A DNA stretch of 32,700 nucleotides. Origin: Terriglobia bacterium. Lineage in GTDB: Bacteria > Acidobacteriota > Terriglobia > Bryobacterales > Bryobacteraceae. Below the pieces are notes generated by a model. It worked only from the letters and a program-made list of their open reading frames with translations, was not told where the DNA came from and did not search any database. Position numbers and translations under genes: made by a program. Within the stretch, counting starts at the first letter, position 1. Each line of letters begins with the position of its first letter. Positions 25,959 to 32,700 of this stretch are shown here, piece by piece. The stretch lies in assembly GCA_025363475.1 (NCBI GenBank), contig JANYDS010000060.1, positions 1 to 32,700 on the forward strand, given 5' to 3'.

Positions 25959-26019
25959 GTGGTCCATTATGCGGCAGCGAACCTCTTTATCCACAAGAAA
26001 CGTGGCAGAATGGAAAAAC

Positions 26020-28062
26020 ATGTCCTTTATACGTGCTTCGGTGGCTGGCCTTATTCTCAGCGCCGCAATTATTGCGCCGTCACTCGCGGCTCAGACTACA
26101 GGGAGCCTCAAAACCACACCCGGTTTCGATCTCTCTGCCATCGACCGGAAAACCAATCCTTGCAACGATTTCTATCAGTACGCCTGCGGAACCTGGCTGC
26201 AGAACAACCCGATACCCGCTGACCAGGCGTCTTGGGGCCGCTTCAGTGAACTGAACGAACGGAACCGGGTTATTCTGCGCGACATTCTGGAAAGCGCAGC
26301 CAAAGCGACTAATCGCGACGCGAACGTGCAGAAAATCGGCGACTATTACGCCACCTGCCTCGACGAAAACACCCTCAACACCAAAGGCCTCGGCACTCTG
26401 CAACCGTACCTTGACCGCATTAAAGCCCTGACCAACACTCGCGACCTGGCCGCTGAAATCGGACGCCTCCATCACGTCGGACTTGATGTACTTTTTAACT
26501 TCAGTTCCGGCCAGGATTTTAAAGACTCCTCCGCAGTGATCGGTCAGGCGGATCAGGGTGGCCTCGGGCTTCCCGAAAAAGACTATTACTTCCGCGATGA
26601 CCCCAAGGCCGCCGATACCCGGAAAGAATATGTTGCCCACGTGGCCCGCATGCTTCAGCTCATGGGTACCTCAACCGCCGACGCGCAGAAGCAGGCCGAA
26701 ACTATCCTGAAGCTGGAGACGGCCATCGCGAAGATCTCACTCGACATCACCTCCCGCAGAGAACCCGCCAACGTCTATCACAAAATGACCATGGCGCAGT
26801 TGCGCGGTCTGGCCGATTCCTTTGACTGGACTGCCTACTTCAAAGAGCTCGGAGCCCCGCCCATGGCTGAGCTGAACGTCGCGTCTCCTGATTTCTTTAA
26901 GGGTGAGGAAGCGCTGCTCAAGGCAACTTCCATTGATGACTGGAAGACTTACCTCACCTTCCACCTGATCCATGGCCAGGCCAACGCCCTGCCGCTGAAG
27001 TATTCGGAAGAGAATTTCGCGTTCTACGGCAAGTATCTGACCGGTGCGAAAGAGCAACGTGCCCGCTGGAAACGCTGTGTTGCCATGACGGATGGCGACC
27101 TCGGCGAAGCCCTCGGCAAAGCCTATGTGGACCTTACTTTTAGTGCGGAGGGCAAACAGCGAACGCTTGCTCTTGTGAATGAGATTGAAAAGGCGATGGG
27201 CCAGGATCTCGACAAACTGACCTGGATGACTCCGGCCACCAAAAAACGTGCTTTCGAAAAACTCCACGCCGTCACCAACAAGATCGGTTATCCCGACCAG
27301 TGGCGTGACTATTCCGCCCTCAACATCATCCGCGGTGACTCCATCGGTAACTCCCTGCGCGCCAATGAATTTGAAATCGCCCGCCAACTGGCGAAAATCG
27401 GCAAGCCGGTGGATCGCCTGGAATGGCAGATGACCCCGCCCACCATCAACGCCTATTACGACCCGCAGATGAACAACATCAATTTCCCTGCGGGGATTCT
27501 ACAGCCGCCGTTCTATGACCAGAAAAGCAGCCCCGCCACCAATTTCGGTGCCATCGGCTCAGTCATTGGCCACGAATTGACCCACGGGTTTGATGATCAG
27601 GGCCGTCAGTTCGACCAGAAAGGCAACTTCGAAGACTGGTGGACCGTCGCTGACAACAAGGCTTTTGATTCGCGCGCCGAGTGCATCGTGAATCAGTATT
27701 CCGCCTATGAACTCCCCGGCGGAGTTCACATGAATGGTAAGTTGACTCTCGGAGAAAATACTGCCGACAACGGCGGACTGCGCCTTGCCTGGATTGCCCT
27801 CATGAACAGTCTGGCGGGCAAGACCCTGCCGAAACTGAAGGGTTTCAACGAAGCCCAGCAGTTCTTCCTTGGCTTCGGCCAGATCTGGTGTACCAATGAC
27901 ACCGTGGAATTACAACGGCTTCAGGCACAGACCGATCCGCATGCCATTGACCGCTACCGCGTGAACGGGACGGTTTCCAATATGCCGGAATTCCAAAAGG
28001 CCTTCGGCTGCAAGACCGGCCTGCCTATGGTTCGCGGGGGGGCTTCTTGCAAGGTTTGGTAA
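26020..28062 (+). CDS. M13 (neprilysin) family metallopeptidase, secreted
   Basis: The 680-residue product has a signal peptide (SFIRASVAGLILSAAIIAPSLAA). M13 enzymes are zinc endopeptidases cutting short peptides. The zinc motif HELTH is at 518-522, the third ligand Glu579 in GENTADNGG, the substrate-binding NAYYDPQMNNINFPAGILQP precedes it, and the protein ends in the family terminus CKVW. Cys residues in PCNDFYQYACGTW match the disulfide of M13 proteins. The open frame extends upstream to 25822, but the signal peptide at ATG 26020 fixes the start. Its last 16 bases overlap the start of a MacB-like permease, so translation is coupled. Confidence 0.95.
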   Translation: MSFIRASVAGLILSAAIIAPSLAAQTTGSLKTTPGFDLSAIDRKTNPCNDFYQYACGTWLQNNPIPADQASWGRFSELNERNRVILRDILESAAKATNRDANVQKIGDYYATCLDENTLNTKGLGTLQPYLDRIKALTNTRDLAAEIGRLHHVGLDVLFNFSSGQDFKDSSAVIGQADQGGLGLPEKDYYFRDDPKAADTRKEYVAHVARMLQLMGTSTADAQKQAETILKLETAIAKISLDITSRREPANVYHKMTMAQLRGLADSFDWTAYFKELGAPPMAELNVASPDFFKGEEALLKATSIDDWKTYLTFHLIHGQANALPLKYSEENFAFYGKYLTGAKEQRARWKRCVAMTDGDLGEALGKAYVDLTFSAEGKQRTLALVNEIEKAMGQDLDKLTWMTPATKKRAFEKLHAVTNKIGYPDQWRDYSALNIIRGDSIGNSLRANEFEIARQLAKIGKPVDRLEWQMTPPTINAYYDPQMNNINFPAGILQPPFYDQKSSPATNFGAIGSVIGHELTHGFDDQGRQFDQKGNFEDWWTVADNKAFDSRAECIVNQYSAYELPGGVHMNGKLTLGENTADNGGLRLAWIALMNSLAGKTLPKLKGFNEAQQFFLGFGQIWCTNDTVELQRLQAQTDPHAIDRYRVNGTVSNMPEFQKAFGCKTGLPMVRGGASCKVW

Positions 28063-29333
28063 GCGACCAGCGCGATAGCGGGGCGGACTTCCGCTATCAA
28101 TTACGCAGCGCCATCGCGCTCGCCTGGGATTCTATTTTTGCCCATAAGCTCCGCAGTTTCCTCACGCTGCTGGGCGTAACGATCGGCGTTGCCAGCGTCA
28201 TCATCGTCGGCGCGGCAATTGATGGCCTGGGAACCTACGCTAAAACAACGACGGCCAAGGCTTTCGGAAGCGAGTCTTACGTTCTGGCGCAGATTGCGCA
28301 GGTCGGCGGTCAGACCCGCAAGCAGTTCCTCGAAAAGCTTAAACGCAACCGCCAGCTCAAACTGGTTGACGAGCGGTATCTGCAGAACGTCAATGGTGCC
28401 ACCACAATCTACAGCCCGTACCGCCAATCAGCGACCGATATCAAGCGCAACGGCCAGACTCTGGAAGACACTTCGATTCTGGGTGCATCGGCCAACCTCG
28501 CGGATATCCGGGACCTCGGTATTGTAGATGGCCGCTTCTTCAGTGCCACCGAAGAGCAATCGGGTGCCTACGTGGCGACGATCGGGGACGATGTTAAATT
28601 GAACCTTTTCCCCGGTTCCGGGTCACCCCTCGGCAAGATCTTCACCGTTCGGGGTTATGACTTTGTCGTGGTCGGCGTGCAGGAACGGCTGGGTGCGGCG
28701 TTCGGTCGCAGTCAGGACAATGCAGCCTACATTCCCATTTCTACCTTTACTCGCATCTTTGGCCCAGCCCAGTCGGTTCAGATCTTTGGCCGTCCCCGCG
28801 CTGGTTCCGGTGTCACGCTGCAGGAATCGCTGGACCTGAGCCGGGTCGCGCTGCGCACCCGTTTTCATCAGAAACCGGGCGAGGCAGACCGCTTTGAATT
28901 CCTCACTCCCGATGCCATTCAGGGCTTTATCGACAGTATCCTCTCGCTGGTGGCTGCCGTCGTTGTGCCTATCACCCTGATTTCACTGGTGGTTGGTGGC
29001 ATCGTGATCATGAACATCATGCTGGTGAGTGTCACCGAACGAACCCGTGAGATTGGCATCCGCAAATCGCTGGGCGCGCGGCGTTCAGACATCATGATGC
29101 AGATTCTGACTGAAGCCATCATCATGGCGGGTTCCGGCGGAGCTATTGGCGTAGCTTTGGGGGCGGCCACAGCGGCTGTTGCCAGCGCTCTGGTAGGTGC
29201 GGAGTTACGCATCTCGCCCGGCTACGTTTTGTTATCTGTCTTTGTATCAGGAGCCGTGGGTGTCATCAGCGGCTGGTATCCGGCTTCACGTGCATCGAAA
29301 CTGGACCCGATTGTGGCACTTAGGGCTGACTAA
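28047..29333 (+). CDS. MacB/FtsX-type ABC transporter permease 1
   Basis: The 428-residue product has an N-terminal helix (HKLRSFLTLLGVTIGVASVI), a periplasmic MacB_PCD-like domain (about 55-290) and three C-terminal helices with the FtsX signature IMNIMLVSVTERTREIGIRK and a terminal PASRASKLDPIVALR. MacB-type systems act as mechanotransmission machines exporting peptides, lipoproteins or antibiotics together with an ATPase and often a periplasmic adaptor, both absent nearby. The start is a TTG at 28047 (another TTG at 28056) inside the M13 gene, just after a run of seven G. It overlaps the second permease by one base (TAATG). Confidence 0.9.
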   Translation: MQGLVSDQRDSGADFRYQLRSAIALAWDSIFAHKLRSFLTLLGVTIGVASVIIVGAAIDGLGTYAKTTTAKAFGSESYVLAQIAQVGGQTRKQFLEKLKRNRQLKLVDERYLQNVNGATTIYSPYRQSATDIKRNGQTLEDTSILGASANLADIRDLGIVDGRFFSATEEQSGAYVATIGDDVKLNLFPGSGSPLGKIFTVRGYDFVVVGVQERLGAAFGRSQDNAAYIPISTFTRIFGPAQSVQIFGRPRAGSGVTLQESLDLSRVALRTRFHQKPGEADRFEFLTPDAIQGFIDSILSLVAAVVVPITLISLVVGGIVIMNIMLVSVTERTREIGIRKSLGARRSDIMMQILTEAIIMAGSGGAIGVALGAATAAVASALVGAELRISPGYVLLSVFVSGAVGVISGWYPASRASKLDPIVALRAD

Positions 29334-30586
29334 TGAATATTTCTATTCGCGAAAATATCGGCATGGCGTTCTCCGCAGTCTGGGTAAACCGGTTCCGGTC
29401 TATGCTCACTATCCTCGGTATCGTGATCGGTATCACGACCGTCGTCACAGTGGCGTCGCTGCTGACCGGTTTGCGTGCAGGAATTGTCACGTTCTTCGAT
29501 GAACTGGGACCCGATAACGTTTTTGTGTTCAAGACCAGCGGCAATCCCGGTATGACTTTTGAATCGCCCAAGGAGCGAAAACGCCGGCCCATCAAGCCTG
29601 AATATGCCGACTCCGTGCGGCGCTTTGCCAGTACCGTGGCTGACGTGGGCGTTTCTCTTTACGTCCCCTCCGCGCCCGGCGGCGTGGTGATCAGTGCAAA
29701 AGTGCCCGGCTACGAGACAGATTCGCTTTCCATCATGGGGGTTTCTCCCAATGAGATGAACCTGTCTCCCCGGGGTTTCGATCAGGGGCGCTTCTTCACG
29801 GAACAGGAGAGTACCAGCGGCGCGCACGTCGCTGTAGTCGGCTTCAACCTGGCGAAAGCCTTGTTTCCGCAAGGCAATGCCCTCAACCGCAGCTTCATGC
29901 TGGGTGGTGCGGAATTCCGCATTGTGGGCGTCTTTGAAAAAGCCAAAGGCGGTTTCTTTGGCGAAAATGGCCAGGATACCGTGGTGGATCTGCCCCTGAA
30001 AACGGCCCAATTGCGTTTTCCTCAGGTTGACCGCTACATGATCACCGCTAAAGCCAAGCCCGGTATGCGCAAAGACGCTGTCGATGATGTGCAGGCAATT
30101 ATGCGACGCATCCGCCGCGTGCCTACCGCGCTGCCCGATGATTTTTCGCTCTCCACGCCCGACCAGATCGTGAAACAATTCGATCAGATTACAGGTCTTA
30201 TCGGCCTGGTCGCCATCGCCATCTCAGCTCTGGGTCTGCTGGTGGGCGGTATCGGCGTGATGAACATTATGCTGGTCAGCGTCACCGAACGTACGCGCGA
30301 AATCGGTATCCGCAAAGCTCTTGGTGCCCGGCGCTTTGACATCATTGGCCAGTTTCTTATGGAGGCCATGGCACTCACCAGCGTCGGCGGTCTGCTGGGG
30401 ATACTGGTGGCCGTGTTGATTACCATGCTGCTCGGTGCTGTTGTCCCTGCCTTGCCGAGCACCGTTCCCGGCTGGGCGGTGCTTTCGGCGCTCAGCGTTT
30501 CCATGGCTGTCGGCCTGTTCTTTGGCGTCTGGCCCGCCGTTAAGGCTGCGCGACTCGACCCTGTCGAGGCCCTGCGATACGAATAA
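29333..30586 (+). CDS. MacB/FtsX-type ABC transporter permease 2
   Basis: The 417-residue paralogue of the preceding gene begins MNISIRENIGMAFSAVWVNR with a helix FRSMLTILGIVIGITTVVTVA, has a periplasmic domain of about 230 residues, and ends with helices holding GVMNIMLVSVTERTREIGIR and AARLDPVEALRYE. Together the two permeases probably form a heterodimer served by a separately encoded MacB/LolD-type ATPase. Its ATG overlaps the stop of permease 1. The last 47 bases overlap antisense with the ABA4-like gene. Cargo is unknown; linkage to an M13 peptidase suggests peptide handling, as inference only. Confidence 0.9.
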   Translation: MNISIRENIGMAFSAVWVNRFRSMLTILGIVIGITTVVTVASLLTGLRAGIVTFFDELGPDNVFVFKTSGNPGMTFESPKERKRRPIKPEYADSVRRFASTVADVGVSLYVPSAPGGVVISAKVPGYETDSLSIMGVSPNEMNLSPRGFDQGRFFTEQESTSGAHVAVVGFNLAKALFPQGNALNRSFMLGGAEFRIVGVFEKAKGGFFGENGQDTVVDLPLKTAQLRFPQVDRYMITAKAKPGMRKDAVDDVQAIMRRIRRVPTALPDDFSLSTPDQIVKQFDQITGLIGLVAIAISALGLLVGGIGVMNIMLVSVTERTREIGIRKALGARRFDIIGQFLMEAMALTSVGGLLGILVAVLITMLLGAVVPALPSTVPGWAVLSALSVSMAVGLFFGVWPAVKAARLDPVEALRYE

Positions 30587-30989
30587 AGGCCGTCCTCGTA
30601 ATGAAGTAGAGCACCAAGCCCGCCGGGCCGAACATAAACGTCAGGCCGAGTGATGGGATCACCAGCCAGTGGGGAACGCCCTTTTCCTGTGCGTCCCGAA
30701 CTTCCCAACTACCTGCAAAGAGGTCGAACGCGAGGTAGTGAATCCAGCCCGCCAACAGCATCCAGCGGTTGCTGAAGAGTGAGGCGACGCCTGAGAGGGT
30801 ACCGAATCCGCCTGGCGTTTCACCCCAGTGGGTTGCGGCGAGCCAGGCGTAAAGCACTCCTAAGCTCAGCGGAATTACGAACCCAGTGACCAGACCCGAC
30901 GCCCAGCGCCGGGGACCCGCTACCACCAGAATGATCCAGCCGATGAGGGCAGCGCTGTTGCAAATAGAAAAGACCTGATCGGCACTCAT
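30540..30989 (-). CDS. ABA4-like (DUF4281) membrane protein
   Basis: The 149-residue product shows four hydrophobic segments: FSICNSAALIGWIILVVAG, GFVIPLSLGVLYAWLAATHW, RWMLLAGWIHYLAFDLFAGS and WLVIPSLGLTFMFGPAGLVL. The box WIHYLAFDLFAGSWEVRDA followed by PHWLVIP and a late FGPAGLVLY is the hallmark of plant ABA4 and its bacterial relatives. ABA4 is needed for neoxanthin formation in plants; bacterial members have no firm function and no carotenoid gene is seen here. Its ATG overlaps the stop of the upstream membrane-protein gene (ATGA), so they are co-translated, likely under the TetR regulator. Confidence 0.85.
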   Translation of the reverse strand: MSADQVFSICNSAALIGWIILVVAGPRRWASGLVTGFVIPLSLGVLYAWLAATHWGETPGGFGTLSGVASLFSNRWMLLAGWIHYLAFDLFAGSWEVRDAQEKGVPHWLVIPSLGLTFMFGPAGLVLYFITRTAFIRIAGPRQGRVAQP

Positions 30990-31873
30990 GCGGTCACCAC
31001 CGTTGCGCCGGCGGTGCTCAAAAACCAGATTCCGAGTGCCGCCAGCGCTGCTGTTCCCGGGTGAATGACCGATTCGCCCGCCAGTGCCTGCGCCGCAAAG
31101 ATCGCGATGAAAACGAAGTAGCTAACCGCTACAGTAACAGCGAAGGCCGTCCGATCTTTCCTCTTGCCTGCCAGCCAGAAGAAGAGAGGCACGATCTGAA
31201 TGGCGTGCAAGCCCAGGAAATGGGGGATCCGAAGGTCCCCGTGCTCCTCGCTCCAGCCCACACCGGGAATCCCGGCCCCTCCATCCGGTGCGCCCACCGT
31301 ATGCCCGCCGATTGCCGTTATTTTCTGGTGTGCCTGAAGCTGCACGGATTGTTCAGCCGTAGCCCGCAGCATCAGGCCGCCGCCTGCTGAGCCGATGACC
31401 GTAATCAGCATGGCCAGCCGCAGTGCCCAGCCCCACGCCGGGTCGCTGAAGTTCTGCCGGAACATCTGGACCATAATCGCCACGCTGGCCAGCCACAGGA
31501 TTAGAATCCCAAGGCCCATTGTTGAGAAGAGAATTCCATCCATCACCGTCCTGAGGTTGTAGTGGCTGATGGTTCCGCGAAAGGCCTGAATGTTTATGAT
31601 AATGACTTCCAAAATCAGGACCGTCGCCAGTATGTCTCCCAGGCGGGCCAGTGTTTTAGACGGCGTGAGGTAACTGTAGATCCAGGCGACTGTTATGGAG
31701 TAGATCCCCGTCGAGATGGCGAATTTCGCCGGTTTGAGCCACGCGGGAGCGCCGCTGATGATTCGGGCATCAACCAACAGTCCCACTACATTAAAGAGGA
31801 AAAGGGCCAGCATGAAGAGGAAGGTCCCGGTGAGGGAAGGGGATTGCTGCCAGAGTTTTCGCAGAGTCGACAT
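30986..31873 (-). CDS. Polytopic membrane protein of unknown function
   Basis: From ATG 31873 the 295-residue product has about seven to eight hydrophobic segments, including GTFLFMLALFLFNVVGLLVD, ISTGIYSITVAWIYSYL, LGILILWLASVAIMVQMF and FAVTVAVSYFVFIAIFAAQA. Polar conserved-looking motifs lie between them: WLKPAKFAIS, AHQKITAIGGHTVG and RIPHFLGLHAIQIVPLFFWL. Several His within or next to helices could bind a metal or cofactor, but none is a recognised signature. The longer frame to 31912 would begin inside the operator palindromes, so 31873 is preferred; its start codon itself lies in the first palindrome. It forms an operon with the ABA4-like gene and diverges from the TetR gene. Confidence 0.75.
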   Translation of the reverse strand: MSTLRKLWQQSPSLTGTFLFMLALFLFNVVGLLVDARIISGAPAWLKPAKFAISTGIYSITVAWIYSYLTPSKTLARLGDILATVLILEVIIINIQAFRGTISHYNLRTVMDGILFSTMGLGILILWLASVAIMVQMFRQNFSDPAWGWALRLAMLITVIGSAGGGLMLRATAEQSVQLQAHQKITAIGGHTVGAPDGGAGIPGVGWSEEHGDLRIPHFLGLHAIQIVPLFFWLAGKRKDRTAFAVTVAVSYFVFIAIFAAQALAGESVIHPGTAALAALGIWFLSTAGATVVTA

Positions 31874-31912
31874 GTAGACAGTGTCAACATAACATGTAGA
31901 CGTTGTCAACAT
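31871..31912. promoter_or_regulatory. Two tandem palindromic operators for the TetR regulator
   Basis: CATGTAGACAGTGTCAACAT (31871-31890) and CATGTAGACGTTGTCAACAT (31893-31912) are identical at 18 of 20 positions and start exactly 22 bases apart. Each is a near-perfect inverted repeat around TGTnGACnnnGTCnACA. On minus, each contains TTGACA. On plus, TAGACG (31897-31902), 17 bases, then GATAAT (31920-31925) could be the regulator promoter. The positions overlap the start codon of the membrane operon and the regulator promoter, as for a TetR autorepressor. Confidence 0.75.
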
Positions 31913-31934
31913 GTTATGCGATAATTATTTTCAG

Positions 31935-32510
31935 GTGTCTTCATATCATCACGGAAATCTTCGCCAAGTCCTTATAGATGAGAGTGTTAAGCTCATTGAG
32001 GAAAAGGGTGTTGCAGGACTTACGTTGCGAGAGATCGGCGTTCGTGCGGGCGTTTCCCGCACCGCAGCCTACCGGCATTTTTCGGATAAAGCGAAACTGC
32101 TGCGGGCGATCAGCGAGGCAGGATTTGAGGAATTCGCCTCGACTTTGGAAGCTGCGCTAGCCGGTGGCGGCACATTTTCGGCCCGGTTAAACGCGATGGG
32201 TCTGGCCTATCTGCGGTTCGCGGAAACACGCAGGCCTTACTATGAGGTGATGTTTGGAGTAGGCTGCGATCTGGGAAATCGCGAACCCAGCGAGGCTGGC
32301 GACCGGGCGTTTGCGGTTCTGGTTAAGCTCATTACGGACGGGCAGCAGAATGGTGAAGTCCGGCCGGGGGATGCGAACACACTGGCGAACATCGCATGGT
32401 CATTGACTCACGGGATGGCGATGTTGCGCCTCGAAACCGATTACAGCGATGACGGGCCCGGCACCCGGTTTTTGAAGACTGCTAACGAGGTGCTGCGAAC
32501 CGGGCTCTAA
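31935..32510 (+). CDS. TetR/AcrR-family transcriptional regulator
   Basis: TetR proteins are dimeric repressors released by a ligand. The N-terminal helix-turn-helix is clear: SYHHGNLRQVLIDESVKLIE, then GLTLREIGVRAGVSRTAAYR and HFSDKAKLLRAIS. The C-terminal ligand-binding part (AYLRFAETRRPYYEVMFG, SLTHGMAMLRLE) matches the WHG-type TetR C-terminal domain. I chose GTG 31935, giving 191 residues and the usual family start (V/M)SSYHHGNL; ATG 31911 lies within the second operator and upstream of the predicted transcription start. It very likely represses itself and the divergent membrane operon through the two palindromes. Confidence 0.93.
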   Translation: MSSYHHGNLRQVLIDESVKLIEEKGVAGLTLREIGVRAGVSRTAAYRHFSDKAKLLRAISEAGFEEFASTLEAALAGGGTFSARLNAMGLAYLRFAETRRPYYEVMFGVGCDLGNREPSEAGDRAFAVLVKLITDGQQNGEVRPGDANTLANIAWSLTHGMAMLRLETDYSDDGPGTRFLKTANEVLRTGL

Positions 32511-32532
32511 TTGATTTGCCGCTGCTGCAGCT

Positions 32533-32700
32533 TCAATGGCGTGACTCTTGCGCCGCTTCCAGTTTTGTTACCCGTCCTGCGATGGCTTCTATTTTCAGAT
32601 CGAGGACCGAAGAGCCTCCCGGTGGGTACGGGCTTCTGGTCGTTGGGACTGGCCCACTTGTGGAATTCAGTGAGGAGCGCAGTTTCCACGCGTTCTAGTT
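32533..32700 (-). pseudogene. C-terminal part of a conserved small protein, frame broken twice, partial
   Basis: The minus strand enters from the window edge reading LERVETALLTEFHKWASPND, then the sense continues in a second frame as ARTHREALRS and in a third as LDLKIEAIAGRVTKLEAAQE, stopping at TGA 32535-32533. Joined, these give one coherent helical, coiled-coil-like sequence with hydrophobic residues in heptad spacing. Each junction (near 32644 and near 32612) corresponds to one missing base. The function is unknown. Either the gene is decayed or the assembly has dropped bases. The single-frame reading to 32507 loses the heptad pattern and is less likely. Confidence 0.4.

Noticed and set aside
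25822-26019. N-terminal extension of the M13 peptidase frame
   Set aside because: The signal peptide begins at ATG 26020 and the extension overlaps the divergent DUF885 start.
28036-28042. Run of seven G as a programmed frameshift site
   Set aside because: The M13 frame continues to the normal CKVW terminus, so no slippage is needed; it is simply near the TTG start of the permease.
30024-30178. Long minus frame under the second permease (29330-30178)
   Set aside because: Antisense to a clear MacB/FtsX permease; no independent evidence.

Overview
The window looks like chromosomal DNA from a member of the Acidobacteriota, probably near the Solibacter/Bryobacter group. This is an inference from moderate-to-high GC, a very large Oar-type TonB-dependent receptor with an N-terminal carboxypeptidase-regulatory-like domain, a DUF5666 protein, M13 and DUF885 peptidases, and paired MacB-type permeases. 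No rRNA, CRISPR array, intact insertion sequence or phage structural gene was seen.

Left edge (1-1293): an accessory junction. A ParD-type antitoxin (cut by the window edge), about 550 bases with no supportable gene, and the N-terminal stump of an OLD-family ATPase/nuclease lie against the 3' end of a tRNA-Gly(CCC) gene, as expected for a remnant island at a tRNA integration site.

Housekeeping block (1410-12726): uvrA (excision repair) with a secreted metallo-beta-lactamase-fold hydrolase 3 bases downstream that carries a one-base frameshift; a DHH/DHHA1 phosphoesterase; an MFS exporter; an aldose-1-epimerase; a secreted TPR protein; a cation diffusion facilitator; a GlcD-type FAD oxidase; and a membrane-anchored TlpA/ResA-like thioredoxin. 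Convergent genes here abut or overlap at their 3' ends.

Pterin operon (12756-14199): two tandem 6-pyruvoyl-tetrahydropterin synthase (PTPS) paralogues and folE, joined by ATGA overlaps. The first paralogue lacks the catalytic Cys but keeps Asp-His; the second keeps the Cys but has Arg-Trp in place of Asp-His. In the rat enzyme these residues meet across a subunit interface, so the pair may be an obligate heteromeric enzyme with split active sites. This is the most interesting item in the window.

Middle (14579-19326): a secreted protein of unknown role, a DUF5666 protein with a Gly-rich linker, a Tat-exported heparinase II/III-like polysaccharide lyase, and a divergent TylF-like methyltransferase.

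TonB receptor unit (19714-23036): a near-consensus sigma-70 promoter, a 1049-residue outer-membrane receptor and a rho-independent terminator, followed by a DinB-family relic.

Peptidase/export block (23551-30586): signal peptidase I and a DUF885 lipoprotein peptidase on the minus strand; divergently, an M13 metallopeptidase overlapping two successive MacB/FtsX-type permeases with no ATPase gene beside them.

Right edge (30540-32700): an ABA4-like membrane protein and a second membrane protein, transcribed away from a TetR regulator. Two near-identical 20-bp operator-like palindromes, 22 bp apart, fill the gap between them. A decayed or mis-assembled conserved gene enters from the right edge. 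The frame breaks at the right edge and in the hydrolase near 5180 all look like single missing bases, so assembly error should be excluded before calling them pseudogenes.
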